DNA of 64,000 nt from Halococcus salsus (GCF_009900715.1 NZ_JAAAJC010000001.1:1-64000); one strand, 5' to 3'; counted from the first letter of the stretch, positions 42,276 to 52,778 are shown. Notes: a model not told the origin generated them from the letters alone. Program-made: numbers and translations.

Positions 42276-43324
42276 GCACGCGCGCCACCGACTCGAACTA
42301 CGAGTACGTCACCGCCCGGGTGCGCTCGCGGCGGGCGAACCTGTTCGACGAGGAGGACTACCAACAGCTGGTGCGGATGGAGCCCAGCGGGATCGCGAGG
42401 TTCATGGAGGAATCGCAGTACGAAGAGGAGATGAACGCGCTCGGGAGTCGTCACTCGGGCGTGGACCTGGTCGAGCACGCGCTCGCCCGGAACCTCGCGA
42501 AGGACTTCGAGGACCTCCTACGGTGGGCGAGCGGCCCGCTCTACGACGACATCGCGCGCTACCTCCGGAAGTTCGACGCGTGGAACATCAAGACGATCCT
42601 TCGAGGGATCTACGCCGACACCGGTCGCGAGAGCGTCGAGAACGACCTCGTTCGAACCGGCGAGTTCGACGAGGACCGTCGCGACCGGCTGCTCGAAGCC
42701 GACTCGATCGAGGGCGTCGTCGAGGGGCTCTCGGACACCGTCTTCGGGCCGCCCCTGGAGAGCGCGCTCGACGAGTACGAGTCGACCGGTACGCTGGTGC
42801 CGCTCGAGAACGCGATCGACCGGGCCTACTACGAGGAGCTGTTGGCGGTGCGGCCCGGCGAGAGCAACGCGCGGCGGCTCTACGTCAAGTTCCTCGAAGC
42901 CGAGATCGACTTCCGGAACGCCCGAAACGCGCTCCGGCTGGCGCGCTCGGGCGCGGACACCGACCCCGCGACCTACTTCATCGACGGGGGGCGACTGTTC
43001 GACGAATCGGACCTCGCCGGGATCGCGGACAACCCCGACGAGCTCGCCGCCCGACTGGCCGACAGCCGGTACGGCGACGAACTCGACGCGGCGCTCGACG
43101 CGCTCGACGACGCGGAGAGCCTGACGGGCTTCGAGCGCGCGCTCGACGCCGCGCTCGCGGAGTACGCCCACCAGCTCGCGAACTGGTACCCGCTCTCGGT
43201 CTGTCCGGTGTTCGCCTACGTGCTCGCGAAGGAGCGCGAGGTCGACAACGTTCGGGCGATCGCCCGCGGGCGGGCCGCGGGGCTCGACCCCGAGACGATC
43301 GAGGAGGACCTCGTCCTCCGATGA
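42272..43324 (+). CDS. atpC: A-type ATP synthase subunit C
   Basis: The 350-residue subunit links the central stalk to the rotor ring (V-type d/A-type C family). Seen: YVTARVRSRRANLFDEEDYQQLVRM and the helical repeats FLEAEIDFRNARNALRLARSG, ELAARLADSRYGDEL, and the C-terminal VDNVRAIARGRAAGLDPETIEEDLVLR typical of the family. The start overlaps atpE by four bases; the stop overlaps an 18-codon ORF. Confidence 0.92.
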   Translation: MSTRATDSNYEYVTARVRSRRANLFDEEDYQQLVRMEPSGIARFMEESQYEEEMNALGSRHSGVDLVEHALARNLAKDFEDLLRWASGPLYDDIARYLRKFDAWNIKTILRGIYADTGRESVENDLVRTGEFDEDRRDRLLEADSIEGVVEGLSDTVFGPPLESALDEYESTGTLVPLENAIDRAYYEELLAVRPGESNARRLYVKFLEAEIDFRNARNALRLARSGADTDPATYFIDGGRLFDESDLAGIADNPDELAARLADSRYGDELDAALDALDDAESLTGFERALDAALAEYAHQLANWYPLSVCPVFAYVLAKEREVDNVRAIARGRAAGLDPETIEEDLVLR

Positions 43325-43377
43325 ACCGACACGCCGAAACCGCTGGGTCGTCTAACGCGGGGGACGAACACCAATGA
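43321..43377 (+). CDS. 18-codon ORF coupled between atpC and atpF
   Basis: MNRHAETAGSSNAGDEHQ is encoded here. Its ATG overlaps the atpC stop (ATGA), and its TGA overlaps the ATG of atpF (ATGA), so ribosomes could re-start twice in a row without a gap. The peptide is hydrophilic and has no helix or domain. It may be a coupling device or chance; conservation in related species would decide. Confidence 0.4.
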   Translation: MNRHAETAGSSNAGDEHQ

Positions 43378-43700
43378 GCCAGGAGATCGCGGTCATCGGC
43401 ACGCCCGAGTTCACCACCGGCTTTCGCCTCGCGGGCGTTCGCGAGATCGAGAACGTCGCGGAGGAGGACAAGAGGGAGGAACTCGACGACGCCGTCGAGC
43501 GGGTGTTCGCGAACGACGACGTCGGGATCGTGGTGATGGCCGACGCCGACACCGACCACCTCTCGCGCGGCGTGCGACAGGACGCCGAGACCAGCATCGA
43601 ACCCACGCTGGTGACGCTCGGCGGCGACGAGGCGGGCAGCGGCGGGCTGCGCGAGCAGATCAAACGCGCCATCGGCATCGACCTGATGGACGACAGCTAA
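43374..43700 (+). CDS. atpF: A-type ATP synthase subunit F
   Basis: The 108-residue Rossmann-like central-stalk subunit: IAVIGTPEFTTGFRLAGVREI at the start, then VGIVVMADADTDHLSRGVRQDAETSIEPTLVTLGG and a C-terminal helix REQIKRAIGIDL. It sits at the base of the central stalk with D. It starts by ATGA overlap after the 18-codon ORF and is followed by atpA after 3 bases. Confidence 0.92.
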   Translation: MSQEIAVIGTPEFTTGFRLAGVREIENVAEEDKREELDDAVERVFANDDVGIVVMADADTDHLSRGVRQDAETSIEPTLVTLGGDEAGSGGLREQIKRAIGIDLMDDS

Positions 43701-43703
43701 ATC

Positions 43704-45461
43704 ATGAGTCAAGCAACAGACGTACAAACGACGGACGACGGCACCATCGCCAGCGTGAGCGGTCCCGTGGTTGTCGCCACGGGCCTCGGCGCGCGGATGA
43801 ACGACGTGGTCTACGTCGGCGACGAGGGGCTGATGGGCGAAGTGATCGAGATCGAAGGGGATCGCACGACGATCCAGGTCTACGAGGAGACCTCGGGGAT
43901 CTCGCCGGGCCAACCCGTCGAGAACACCGGCGAACCGCTGTCGGTCGACCTCGGTCCCGGGATGCTCTATTCGATCTACGACGGCGTCCAGCGCCCGCTC
44001 GACGTGCTCGAAGACCGGATGGGCGCGTTCCTCGATCGAGGTGTGGACGCCCCCGGGATCGACCTCGACGAGGAGTGGGAGTTTACCCCCACCATCAGCG
44101 AGGGCGACGAGCTCGAAGCCGGCGACGTCGTGGGAACGGTCCCCGAGACCGAGAGCATCGAACACCGCGTGATGGTGCCGCCCGACTACGAGGGCGGCGA
44201 GGTCACGAACGTCGAGGAGGGGTCGTTCTCGGTAACCGACCCGATCGTCGAACTCGACTCGGGCGAGGAGGTCACGATGCACCAGGAGTGGCCGGTGCGC
44301 GAGACCCGCCCGACGGTCGACAAGCAGACCCCGACGACGCCGCTCGTCACGGGCCAGCGGGTCCAGGACGGTCTCTTCCCGCTCGCGAAGGGCGGGACGG
44401 CGGCGATCCCGGGGCCGTTCGGCAGCGGGAAGACGGTGACCCAGCAGAGCCTCGCGAAGTTCGCCGACGCCGACATCGTGATCTACATCGGCTGTGGCGA
44501 GCGGGGCAACGAGATGACGGAAGTGATCGACGACTTCCCGGACCTCGAGGACCCGAACACGGGGAAACCGCTGATGAGCCGAACATGTTTGATCGCGAAC
44601 ACCTCGAACATGCCGGTGGCGGCGCGTGAGTCCTGTGTCTACACCGGGATCACGATCGCCGAGTATTATCGGGATATGGGCTACGACGTCGCGCTGATGG
44701 CCGACTCCACCTCGCGGTGGGCGGAGGCGATGCGCGAGATCAGTTCGCGGCTCGAGGAGATGCCCGGCGAGGAGGGCTACCCCGCCTACCTCGCGGCGCG
44801 GCTCTCGGCGTTCTACGAACGCGCGGGCTACTTCGAGAACATCAACGGGACCGAAGGCTCGATCTCGGCGGTCGGTGCGGTCAGCCCGCCGGGCGGCGAC
44901 TTCTCCGAGCCCGTGACCCAGAACACCCTCCGTATCGTGAAGACGTTCTGGGCGCTCGACTCCGACCTCGCCGAGCGCCGGCACTTCCCGGCGATCGACT
45001 GGAACGAGTCGTACTCGCTCTATCGGGACCAGCTGGACCCGTGGTTCGAGGAGAACGTCGCGGCCGACTGGCCGGAGACCCGTCAGTGGGTGATCAACAC
45101 CCTCGACGAGGAGGCCGAACTCCAGGAGATCGTTCAGCTCGTTGGCGAGGACGCGCTGCCGGACGACCAGCGCCTCACGCTCGACGTGGCGCGCTACCTC
45201 CGGGAGGCGTTCCTCCAGCAGAACGCGCTCAACCCGACCGACGCCTACTCCTCGCCGGAGAAGACCTACCGGATGATGGAGGCGATCCAGACCTACAGCG
45301 AGGAGGCCTTCGACGCGCTCGAAGCGGGCGTCCCGGTCGAGGAGATCACGAGCATCGACGCCGCACCCCGGCTCAATCGGATCGGGACCACCGAGGAGTA
45401 CGGCGAGTTCATCGAGGAGATCGAGTCCGACGTCCAGGACCAGCTCCGGGAGAAATACTAA
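43704..45461 (+). CDS. atpA: A-type ATP synthase catalytic subunit A
   Basis: The 585-residue catalytic ATPase has Walker A GPFGSGKT at 237-244, the A-type insert between ~115 and 195, [31 protein letters not shown] and [21 protein letters not shown]. Together with B it forms the A3B3 head where ATP is made. No intein was seen in the P-loop region, where some archaea carry one. The gap to atpB is one base. Confidence 0.96.
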   Translation: MSQATDVQTTDDGTIASVSGPVVVATGLGARMNDVVYVGDEGLMGEVIEIEGDRTTIQVYEETSGISPGQPVENTGEPLSVDLGPGMLYSIYDGVQRPLDVLEDRMGAFLDRGVDAPGIDLDEEWEFTPTISEGDELEAGDVVGTVPETESIEHRVMVPPDYEGGEVTNVEEGSFSVTDPIVELDSGEEVTMHQEWPVRETRPTVDKQTPTTPLVTGQRVQDGLFPLAKGGTAAIPGPFGSGKTVTQQSLAKFADADIVIYIGCGERGNEMTEVIDDFPDLEDPNTGKPLMSRTCLIANTSNMPVAARESCVYTGITIAEYYRDMGYDVALMADSTSRWAEAMREISSRLEEMPGEEGYPAYLAARLSAFYERAGYFENINGTEGSISAVGAVSPPGGDFSEPVTQNTLRIVKTFWALDSDLAERRHFPAIDWNESYSLYRDQLDPWFEENVAADWPETRQWVINTLDEEAELQEIVQLVGEDALPDDQRLTLDVARYLREAFLQQNALNPTDAYSSPEKTYRMMEAIQTYSEEAFDALEAGVPVEEITSIDAAPRLNRIGTTEEYGEFIEEIESDVQDQLREKY

Positions 45462-45462
45462 C

Positions 45463-46905
45463 ATGAAGGAATACCGAACGATCGAGGAGATAAGCGGGCC
45501 GCTGGTGTTCGTCGAGATCGACGAGCCGGTCGGCTACGACGAGATCGTGGAGATCGAACTCCCCGACGGGGAGCGAAAGCGCGGCCAGGTGCTCGAATCC
45601 TCGGAGGACTTCGTGTCGATCCAGGTCTTCGAGGGCACCGGCAGCATCAACCGGGACGCCTCGGTGCGCTTCCTCGGCGAGACCATGACGATGCCCGTCA
45701 CCGAGGACCTCCTCGGGCGGGTGCTCGACGGCTCGGGCCGACCGATCGACGACGGCCCGGAGATCGTCCCCGACAGCCGCGAGAGCATCGTCGGGTCGGC
45801 GATCAACCCCACGGCCCGAGAGTACCCCGAGGAGTTCATCCAGACGGGTGTCTCGGCGATCGACGGCATGAACACCCTCGTGCGGGGCCAGAAACTGCCG
45901 ATCTTCTCGGCTTCGGGGCTGCCGCACAACGAACTCGCCCTCCAGATCGCGCGCCAGGCGACGGTGCCGGAAGAGGACGAGGCCAACGAGGACGGCGAGG
46001 GCAGCGAGTTCGCGGTGGTCTTCTGTGCGATGGGTATCACCGCCGAGGAGTCAAACGAGTTCCTCGCCGACTTCGAGCACACGGGCGCGCTCGAACGCTC
46101 GGTCGTCTTCTCGAACCTCGCGGACGACCCCGCCGTCGAACGCCAGATCACCCCGCGGCTCGCGCTGACGACCGCGGAGTACCTCGCGTTCGAGCAGGAC
46201 TACCACGTGCTGGTGATCCTGACGGACATGACCAACTACTGTGAGGCGCTCCGGGAGATCGGCGCGGCGCGCGAGGAGGTCCCGGGTCGCCGGGGCTATC
46301 CCGGCTACATGTACACCGACCTGGCGCAGCTCTACGAGCGCGCGGGTCGGATCCGCGGTCGTGACGGCTCGGTGACGCAGATCCCGATCCTCACGATGCC
46401 GAGCGAGGACGAGACCCACCCGATCCCCGACCTCACGGGCTACATCACCGAGGGACAGATCATGCTCGACGGCGACCTCAACAGTCAGGGCGTCGAGCCG
46501 CCGGTGAACGTGCTACCGAGCCTCTCGCGGCTGATGGACGACGGTATCGGCGAGGGGCTGACCCGCGAGGACCACGGCGACGTCTCCGACCAGCTCTACG
46601 CAGCCTACGCGGAGGGCGAGGACCTCCGGGACCTGGTGAACATCGTGGGTCGCGAGGCGCTCTCCGAACGCGACAACCAGTACCTCGACCTCGCCGACCG
46701 GTTCGAGGCGGAGTTCGTCGACCAGGGCTACGACACCAACCGCGACGTCGAGGAGACCCTCGACATCGGTTGGGAGCTCCTCTCCGCGCTCCCGAAACAG
46801 GAGCTCAACCGGATCGACGAGGAGTACATCGAGCGCTACTACAACGAGGACGCCGACGACGCCCAGGAGAGCGAGGAGTCGAGCGGTGCCGAGGCCGAGG
46901 CTTAA
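45463..46905 (+). CDS. atpB: A-type ATP synthase regulatory subunit B
   Basis: The 480-residue subunit completes the A3B3 head. The beta-barrel part ([15 protein letters not shown]) and the non-catalytic site with [20 protein letters not shown] in place of a Walker A are typical of B subunits; [45 protein letters not shown] is the family signature. The C terminus has an Asp/Glu/Ser tail ([20 protein letters not shown]) typical of halophiles. Confidence 0.96.
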   Translation: MKEYRTIEEISGPLVFVEIDEPVGYDEIVEIELPDGERKRGQVLESSEDFVSIQVFEGTGSINRDASVRFLGETMTMPVTEDLLGRVLDGSGRPIDDGPEIVPDSRESIVGSAINPTAREYPEEFIQTGVSAIDGMNTLVRGQKLPIFSASGLPHNELALQIARQATVPEEDEANEDGEGSEFAVVFCAMGITAEESNEFLADFEHTGALERSVVFSNLADDPAVERQITPRLALTTAEYLAFEQDYHVLVILTDMTNYCEALREIGAAREEVPGRRGYPGYMYTDLAQLYERAGRIRGRDGSVTQIPILTMPSEDETHPIPDLTGYITEGQIMLDGDLNSQGVEPPVNVLPSLSRLMDDGIGEGLTREDHGDVSDQLYAAYAEGEDLRDLVNIVGREALSERDNQYLDLADRFEAEFVDQGYDTNRDVEETLDIGWELLSALPKQELNRIDEEYIERYYNEDADDAQESEESSGAEAEA

Positions 46906-46934
46906 GGACCTCGGTGTCATACTACTGACTAACA

Positions 46935-47636
46935 ATGGCCAACGACGTCAAACCGACCCGCAAGGAGCTGATGGGGATCGAGGACCGCATCGACCTCTCC
47001 GAGCGGGGTCACGACACGCTCGAACAGAAGCGTGACGGCCTCATCATGGAGTTCATGGACATCCTCGACGAGGCTCAGGACGTGCGCTCGGGGATGGGCG
47101 ACGACTACGAGCAGGCCCAGGCGAAGATCGACATGGCCCGGGCGGTCGAGGGCGACGTCGCGGTCCGCGGCGCGGCCGCGGCCCTCGAGGACCACCCCGA
47201 GATCACGATCCAATCGAAGAACATCATGGGCGTCGTAGTGCCCCAGATCGAGTCCTCGAAGGTCAAGAAGCCGCTCGACCAGCGGGGCTACGGCGTGCTC
47301 GGGACGAGCGCCTACATCGACGAGGCCGCCGACGCCTACGAGGACCTCATCGACTCGATCGTGCTCGCCGCCGAGGTCGAGACCGCGATGAAGAAGATGC
47401 TGAACGAGATCGAGACCACCAAACGCCGGGTCAACGCCCTCGAATTCAAGCTCCTGCCCGAACTCCGGGAGTCCCAGGAGTACATCGAGCAGAAGCTCGA
47501 AGAACAGGAACGCGAGGAGATCTTCCGGATGAAGAAGGTCAAGGACAAGAAAGAGGACCAGGAGCGCGAGGCCCGCAAGGAGTCCGAGGCCGAATCCGCC
47601 GAGCCGCCCGAAGGCGAAGTCGCGGCTACCTCATAG
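46935..47636 (+). CDS. atpD: A-type ATP synthase subunit D (central stalk)
   Basis: The 233-residue subunit is the rotating axle: [35 protein letters not shown] (long helix, 5-39) and the C-terminal helix [43 protein letters not shown]. It inserts into the A3B3 head. The C-terminal 30 residues are a charged tail. It is the last gene of the operon; no G subunit is present in this cluster. Confidence 0.94.
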   Translation: MANDVKPTRKELMGIEDRIDLSERGHDTLEQKRDGLIMEFMDILDEAQDVRSGMGDDYEQAQAKIDMARAVEGDVAVRGAAAALEDHPEITIQSKNIMGVVVPQIESSKVKKPLDQRGYGVLGTSAYIDEAADAYEDLIDSIVLAAEVETAMKKMLNEIETTKRRVNALEFKLLPELRESQEYIEQKLEEQEREEIFRMKKVKDKKEDQEREARKESEAESAEPPEGEVAATS

Positions 47637-47997
47637 AGACCACCTTTTGCTGCGCTCGGCCGCGGAGCGGCCTCGCTGGCAAAATGTGGATCAAAAGCCT
47701 GCGTCACCCCCTCGCTCCGCTCGGGGATTCCTTGGCCCGCTCGCTCGTTTCACTCGCTCGCGGGACAACCACTAATCACTACCACGACCGCACAGCACCG
47801 CCGAAGCCCTCGCTCACTCCGTTCGCTCGCCCTTCATCCACCAGGACATCAGAACCGCAATCGCACCACCAGCCGCCGCACCGCCACCGGCCCGCGGCCG
47901 GTCGACGGCGGCCAGCGTCGCTGTTCCGTTCGGATCGTTTGTCAATGTCGGTAACTATCGGCGGTGCGGTCGGTTTCCGTTCGCGACGAATTCCGAC
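47637..47997. other. Intergenic region with a repeat element
   Basis: 361 bases between convergent atpD and the prenyl synthase gene, almost all occupied by the repeat at 47641-47900. No other feature was seen. Confidence 0.5.
47641..47900. repeat. Dispersed palindrome-rich repeat element (copy at 47.6 kb)
   Basis: CACCTTTTGCTGCG, a variable palindrome, TGGCAAAATGTGGATCAAAA (47677-47696), a second palindrome, TTCCTTGGCCCGCTCGCTC, CTCGCGGGACAACCACTAA, then AGCCCTCGCTCACTCCGTTC and CCACCAGGA. The same order recurs at 58204-58540. Confidence 0.7.
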
Positions 47998-49062
47998 TCA
48001 GGCTTCGCGTTCGACCATGAAGCGGGTGAACGCCGCGAGCTGGGTCGCGGACTCCTCGTCGAGGTCGAGCGCCGAGAGGTGGTCGCGGGCCTCGGAGGCG
48101 ATATCGAGCGCACACTCGCGGGCGTAGGCCACGCTGTCGGTCTCGCGGAGGAGGTCGATGACCTCCCGGACCTCCTCGTCGGTGTTCTCGTCGGCCCAGA
48201 GGATCGCCTCCAGTCGGGCGGCGCGTTCGGGGTCGGCGTTGCGCGCGGCGTGGATCGCCATCAGGGTCTTCTTCCCCTCGCGGACGTCGTTGCCGATCCC
48301 CTTGCCGAACGCGCCGCCGTCCTCGGTCGCGGTCTCGACGTCGAGGATGTCGTCGCCGATCTGGAAGGAGATGGACATCAGCTCGGCGTAGCGCGCGGCG
48401 TGGCGCTCGGCTTCCTCGGACTGCCCGGTGAGGATGGCGGCGAGCCGCGCGACGATCCGGCCGAGACAGCCGGTCTTGCACGCACACATCTCGAGGTACT
48501 GGGCCTCGGTCATCCGGATCTCGCGTTCGTTGTGCCACTGGATGTCCATCCCCTGCCCGAGGTGGGTCCGGTTGAGCTCGTGCATCAGCATCTCGTAGAG
48601 CGCGAGCCGGGTTTCGGCGTCGAGGTCGCCGGGGTTCCGGGCGACGATCTTGAGCGGGAAGAAGTAGAGCGCGTTGCCCGCGTTGAGCGCGATGTCGGTG
48701 CCGAAGTCGTGGTGGAGCGCGGTCTCGCCCCGGCGCATCGTCGCGCCGTCCTCGACGTCGTCGACGATGATGGTTCCGTTGTGGAGGATCTCGGGGATGC
48801 AGGCGTAGGGCAGGTAGTCGTGCGGGTCCGCGCCGAACCCCTCGATCAGGAGACAGCAGACCACGGCGCGCCAGCGTTTGCCGCCGCGGTCGAGGAGGTC
48901 CCAGGTGAGGTCGGGGAGGGCGCGCTGGATCGCGGTCGAGTCGTACTCGTAGGTCGGCTCGCCGAAGAAGGAAGCGACGTACTCGGCGTCGATCTCGCGC
49001 GGGAGCAGCCGCTCGATCTCGGTGTCGATGACCGGTCGCCACGTCGCGAGCACGTCACGCAT
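47998..49062 (-). CDS. Polyprenyl (geranylgeranyl-type) diphosphate synthase
   Basis: The 354-residue trans-prenyltransferase has the first Asp-rich motif DDVED at 101-105 (IIVDDVEDGATMRRG) and the second DDILD at 237-241. It makes the C20 (or C25) prenyl diphosphate for membrane lipids and carotenoids. The residues just before the first motif fix chain length but cannot be read safely by eye. The start is ATG 49062; extra in-frame residues above it do not fit the family. It converges on atpD across a repeat element. It could feed crtB 29 kb away. Confidence 0.9.
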   Translation of the reverse strand: MRDVLATWRPVIDTEIERLLPREIDAEYVASFFGEPTYEYDSTAIQRALPDLTWDLLDRGGKRWRAVVCCLLIEGFGADPHDYLPYACIPEILHNGTIIVDDVEDGATMRRGETALHHDFGTDIALNAGNALYFFPLKIVARNPGDLDAETRLALYEMLMHELNRTHLGQGMDIQWHNEREIRMTEAQYLEMCACKTGCLGRIVARLAAILTGQSEEAERHAARYAELMSISFQIGDDILDVETATEDGGAFGKGIGNDVREGKKTLMAIHAARNADPERAARLEAILWADENTDEEVREVIDLLRETDSVAYARECALDIASEARDHLSALDLDEESATQLAAFTRFMVEREA

Positions 49063-49178
49063 ACGAATACGGGTGGGGGTGACGAGTGAAAAAGTCTCCT
49101 CTCCGTCCCCGGTCCCCCCGCGGGCTCTCGAAAACACCTCGTGCGCGGAGCTTTGTCGGTGCCCGCTCTACGGGACCC

Positions 49179-49838
49179 ATGACGGACCCACTGCCCGAGG
49201 CGATCGGTCGCCTCTGCCGACGCGCCGCCCCCGAACCCGACGACGTGCTCGACGAGATGGAGACCACCGCCCGCGAGTCGGGCTTTCCCACCATCGGACC
49301 GGGAGCGGGCGCGTTCTATCGCCTGTGTACCCGACTGACGGCCGCCTCGTCGGTCTTCGAGTTCGGCTCCGGCTTCGGCTACTCGGCCTACTGGGTGGCC
49401 CCGGCGCTCCCGCCCGACGGCCGGGTCGTCCTCACCGAACACGACCCCGACGAACTCGACATGGCCCGCGAGTTCTTCGCACGCGGCGGCTACGACGACC
49501 GCGCGGTCTTCGAGGAGGGCGACGCGATCGAGACCGTCGAGCGGTACGATGGCCCCTTCGACCTGGTACTCGTGGACAACGAGGACGACCGCTACGTCGA
49601 GGCGTTCGAGGCGGTTCGCGAGAAGGTGGCTCCTGGCGGGATGGTGCTCGCCGACAACGTCATCGCCGCCGGCGACCAGTTCGGCCCCGACGATCTGCTG
49701 GACGCGCTCGATGGCGACGCGGCCCCGGCCACCGCCCGGCACATCGCTGACTACTACGAGCGGGTTCGGGCCGACCCCGACTTCGAGACGGCGCTCGTCC
49801 CGGTCGGCGAAGGGATCCTCGCGAGCGTGCGGCTGTAG
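49179..49838 (+). CDS. O-methyltransferase-like SAM-dependent enzyme
   Basis: The 219-residue class I methyltransferase has the SAM-binding motif I VFEFGSGFGYSAYWVA, motif II RVVLTEHDPDELDMAREFF, an acidic post-motif VDNEDDRYVEAFEAVREKVAPGGMVLADN typical of the catechol-O-methyltransferase/CCoAOMT family. A divalent-metal site (Asp in LVLVDN) is present. The substrate is unknown. The start is ATG 49179; earlier in-frame starts add unlike residues. It may be transcribed with the M28 peptidase that follows. Confidence 0.87.
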   Translation: MTDPLPEAIGRLCRRAAPEPDDVLDEMETTARESGFPTIGPGAGAFYRLCTRLTAASSVFEFGSGFGYSAYWVAPALPPDGRVVLTEHDPDELDMAREFFARGGYDDRAVFEEGDAIETVERYDGPFDLVLVDNEDDRYVEAFEAVREKVAPGGMVLADNVIAAGDQFGPDDLLDALDGDAAPATARHIADYYERVRADPDFETALVPVGEGILASVRL

Positions 49839-49898
49839 CGGTTCGGGGACCGCCCACCGAATGGGTAGACGTTTAGTTCCGGTTGGCGACGGTCCCCT

Positions 49899-51254
49899 AT
49901 GACGGACTGGATCGGCGAGACGTTCACCAGTCGGACGGGATGGGACCACCTCGAAACCCTGGTCGACATCGAGAACGGGAACCGAATGGCGGGTAGCGAG
50001 GGCGAGCGCCGCGCCGCCGAGGCGACCCGCGACGCGCTCGCCGAGGTCGGCGCACGAAACGCGCGCCTCGACGAGTTCGGGATTCAGGGCTGGACGCGCG
50101 GCGAGAGCGGCGTCGTCGTGGACGGGCTCGAACACGACTCGATCGCGCTCCCGCGAAGCCCGAGCGACGAGGCCACCGGCGAGTTCGTCGACCTGGGCTA
50201 CGGGCTGCCCGCGGATTTCGAGAACCGTGACATCGAGGGACGGGTCGTGATGGCCGCCAGCGACGTGCCCGACCACCACGACCGGTTCATCCATCGCACC
50301 GAGAAGTACCACCGCGCGGTCGCGGGCGGCGCGGCGGCGTTCGTCTTCCGGAACCACGTCCCCGGCCAGCTTCCACCCACGGGTAGCGTGAGCGGTGCGG
50401 ACGGCCCGATCGGCGAGATCCCCGCCGTCGGCGTCTCGAAGGAGGTCGGGCTCCGGCTTGGACGACGGTTCGCCGGCGAGGCGCACGCCTCGGACCGATC
50501 GAGCGGGCGAAGTCCGCGAGACGGCGAACCGGCGACGGTTCGGGTCGAGGCCGACGTTCACGACGCCACCAGTCGGAACGTCCACGCCGAACTCGGTCCG
50601 GAGACCGAGACCCGACTCCTCGTGACGAGCCACGTCGACGCCCACGACATCGCCGAGGGGGCGGGCGACAACGGTGCGGGCACGGCGATGGTGGTCGAAC
50701 TCGCCCGCGCGCTCGCCGGGCGCGAGGACGAGCTCGGTTGTACCGTGGAGTTCGTGGCGTTCGGGGCCGAGGAAGTCGGTCTTCGTGGGTCGGAGTACAT
50801 GGCCGAAAACGCGAATTCCGAAGCGATCAAAGCCATCCTCAACCTCGACGGGGTCGTCAACGGTCGGACGCTCTCGTTCGTTACCCACGGCTTCGACGAG
50901 CTGGGTGCGGCCGCCGAACGCGTCGGCGAGCGGTTCGACCACCCCGTCGAGGTCGTCCCGAAACAGGGTCCCCACAGCGACCACTGGCCGTTCGTCCGCT
51001 GGGGCGTGCCGGGCTACCACGTCGGGAGCGACACCGGCCCGGACCGCGGTTGGGGCCACACCGAGGCCGACACCCTCGACAAACTCGAATCCAGAACCTT
51101 CCGCGAGCAGGCGGTCCTCCTCACCGCCCTCACTGTGGACCTCGCGAGCGACGACTTCTCGGTGGCTCACAAAGAGTCCGAAGAGATCGCGGCGGCGCTC
51201 GAAGCCGAGGACGAGGCCCCGGGCATGAAGGTCACCGGCGACTGGCCGTACTGA
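49899..51254 (+). CDS. M28-family zinc aminopeptidase
   Basis: The 451-residue peptidase has an N-terminal part, a PA-like insert (about 90-180) with GAAAFVFRNHVPGQLPPTG, and the catalytic M28 domain: VTSHVDAHDIAEGAGDNGAGTAMVVELAR (zinc His and Asp), EFVAFGAEEVGLRGSEYMA (catalytic Glu pair) and VPKQGPHSDHWPFVRWGVPGYHVGSD (zinc His). No signal peptide, so it probably works in the cytoplasm on peptide ends. The C-terminal ~40 residues are a charged extension. The start is ATG 49899. Confidence 0.9.
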   Translation: MTDWIGETFTSRTGWDHLETLVDIENGNRMAGSEGERRAAEATRDALAEVGARNARLDEFGIQGWTRGESGVVVDGLEHDSIALPRSPSDEATGEFVDLGYGLPADFENRDIEGRVVMAASDVPDHHDRFIHRTEKYHRAVAGGAAAFVFRNHVPGQLPPTGSVSGADGPIGEIPAVGVSKEVGLRLGRRFAGEAHASDRSSGRSPRDGEPATVRVEADVHDATSRNVHAELGPETETRLLVTSHVDAHDIAEGAGDNGAGTAMVVELARALAGREDELGCTVEFVAFGAEEVGLRGSEYMAENANSEAIKAILNLDGVVNGRTLSFVTHGFDELGAAAERVGERFDHPVEVVPKQGPHSDHWPFVRWGVPGYHVGSDTGPDRGWGHTEADTLDKLESRTFREQAVLLTALTVDLASDDFSVAHKESEEIAAALEAEDEAPGMKVTGDWPY

Positions 51255-51352
51255 CCACGATCGATCGCCGCCGGTCGTCCCGATCGACCACGAGAATCCC
51301 TGGAGAGAGTGGCTTTCAGCAGGTTCATCCGGTCGGCTGTCGAAACCCAACC

Positions 51353-51799
51353 ATGACCGGCCTGATGGAGACGTTCATCCAGAATCGGACGATGGTCCAA
51401 CCCCACCACGCCAATAACCTCCAGACCGCCCACGGCGGGAACGTCCTCAAGTGGATGGACGAGGTCGGCGCGATGAGCGCGGCCCGCTTCGCGGGCAACT
51501 CCTGCGTGACGGCTCACATCAATCAGGTCGACTTCGAGCGCCCGATCCAGGTCGGCGACACCGCACTCATCGAGGCCTACGTCTACGAGGCGGGCCGAAC
51601 CAGCGTCCACGTCCGGCTCAAGACCGACCGCGAGGACCTCCGCACCGGCGAACGCGAGACGGCCACCGAATCCTACTTCGTCTACGTCGCCATCGACGAC
51701 GACCTCAAACCTACGTCCGTGCCGGAGCTCACCGTCGACACCGCAGACGGTGAACGGCTCCACGACGCCGCGGTCGCGGGCAACGGTAGCTCCGCATAA
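51353..51799 (+). CDS. Acyl-CoA thioesterase (hot-dog fold)
   Basis: The 148-residue hot-dog-fold thioesterase of the YciA/BACH type: the HANNLQTAHGGNVLKWMDEVGAMSAARFAG helix with the conserved Asn and Asp, and VTAHINQVDFERPIQVGDT and YVYEAGRTSVHVRL strands. It hydrolyses acyl-CoA to free acid and CoA, with chain length unknown. Upstream frame extends from another reading but ATG 51353 gives the family N terminus. The C-terminal ~20 residues are variable. Confidence 0.9.
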   Translation: MTGLMETFIQNRTMVQPHHANNLQTAHGGNVLKWMDEVGAMSAARFAGNSCVTAHINQVDFERPIQVGDTALIEAYVYEAGRTSVHVRLKTDREDLRTGERETATESYFVYVAIDDDLKPTSVPELTVDTADGERLHDAAVAGNGSSA

Positions 51800-51826
51800 A
51801 ATAGCTCAGTCGGACGCGTCACCCGT

Positions 51827-52597
51827 TCAGATGGCCTCCCGGCCGCTGGTCGAGGGGCTCTGCTCCTCCTCGAAACCGAGCGTTTCGTCCGCTTCCATCG
51901 CGGTGAGCTCGGTGTAGGCCGACGCGAGCACCGCGACCGAGAAGACGCTCGTGATGGCGCTGCCGACCGCCGCGATGAGCCCACCGAGGAGAGGGCCGGC
52001 CACCATGCCGATGCCGAAGACCGCCTGGACGACCACCGTCGCGAGCATCACCGCGACGCCGATCCCGAGGAGGCTGAAACGGTGGCCCTTGGTGAGCCGC
52101 CAGCTCCCGCGGAACCCATCGAGGAAGTTCCGGTCCTCGACCGCGACGAAGACGGTCCAGAACGCGAGGGTCACGAGCAGGAAGACCCCCGGGACGACCA
52201 GGAGGGCGAACCCGGCCGCCACGGCGATACCGAAGACGACCCCGCCGACGATGGCGTTGAGCACGACCCATCCCATCCGCCGGGTGAAGGCCTCACGGGG
52301 CAGCCGTTCGGTCTCGTCGCTGACGAACACCCGGATCGCCGCGATGCTCACTACCAGGCTCGCGAACGCGAGGACGAGCGAGAGCACCCCGGCTCCCACC
52401 GCCGGCAACGCGAACAGCGCGTCCGCCGCCGCGTCGGGCGAGGCGAAGCCCTGTTCCGGGACGTACCGCGCGATCCCGGCACCGAGGAGGCTGCTAATAG
52501 CCGAGAGCACGAACAGGATCCCGACCAGTAGCAGACCGTTCCGTTCTCGAGTTCTGTCGACACCGCTCCGCAGGATTTGTGTTATCTTTAATGACAT
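51827..52597 (-). CDS. Multi-pass membrane protein of unknown function
   Basis: A 256-residue integral membrane protein with about six helices in pairs: LLLVGILFVLSAISSLLGAGIA, a long loop, then GAGVLSLVLAFASLVVSIAAI, VVLNAIVGGVVFGIAVAAGFALLVVPGVFLLVTLAFWTVFVAVE and LGIGVAVMLATVVVQAVFGIGMVAGPLLGGLIAAV. The DRNFLDGFRGSWRLTKGHRF loop between the helix pairs is a recurring haloarchaeal pattern. The cytoplasmic C terminus is acidic. No enzyme motif is present; a transport or scaffolding role cannot be decided. Confidence 0.75.
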   Translation of the reverse strand: MSLKITQILRSGVDRTRERNGLLLVGILFVLSAISSLLGAGIARYVPEQGFASPDAAADALFALPAVGAGVLSLVLAFASLVVSIAAIRVFVSDETERLPREAFTRRMGWVVLNAIVGGVVFGIAVAAGFALLVVPGVFLLVTLAFWTVFVAVEDRNFLDGFRGSWRLTKGHRFSLLGIGVAVMLATVVVQAVFGIGMVAGPLLGGLIAAVGSAITSVFSVAVLASAYTELTAMEADETLGFEEEQSPSTSGREAI

Positions 52598-52778
52598 AAC
52601 GTGTCGCTAGAGGCGTTCTCAGAGCATAACGATTTCGTGATAGATATTATCCTTTAGATGGGGCGGGACGGTCGCGGATCCGTCGAGTGCGACGACCGGG
52701 GACGGCCGCCTCGTGGTCGGATCCGCCGCCTCGTGCTCGTCCGACAGGGGTAAGAAAGCCGGGTCCATTCACCCGCCA

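Noticed and set aside
42978-45464. An 828-codon minus-strand frame over the ATPase genes
   Set aside because: Antisense to atpA, atpF and atpC, which have clear family signatures.
43704-46905. Search for an intein in atpA or atpB
   Set aside because: Both genes have normal length and uninterrupted nucleotide-binding regions.
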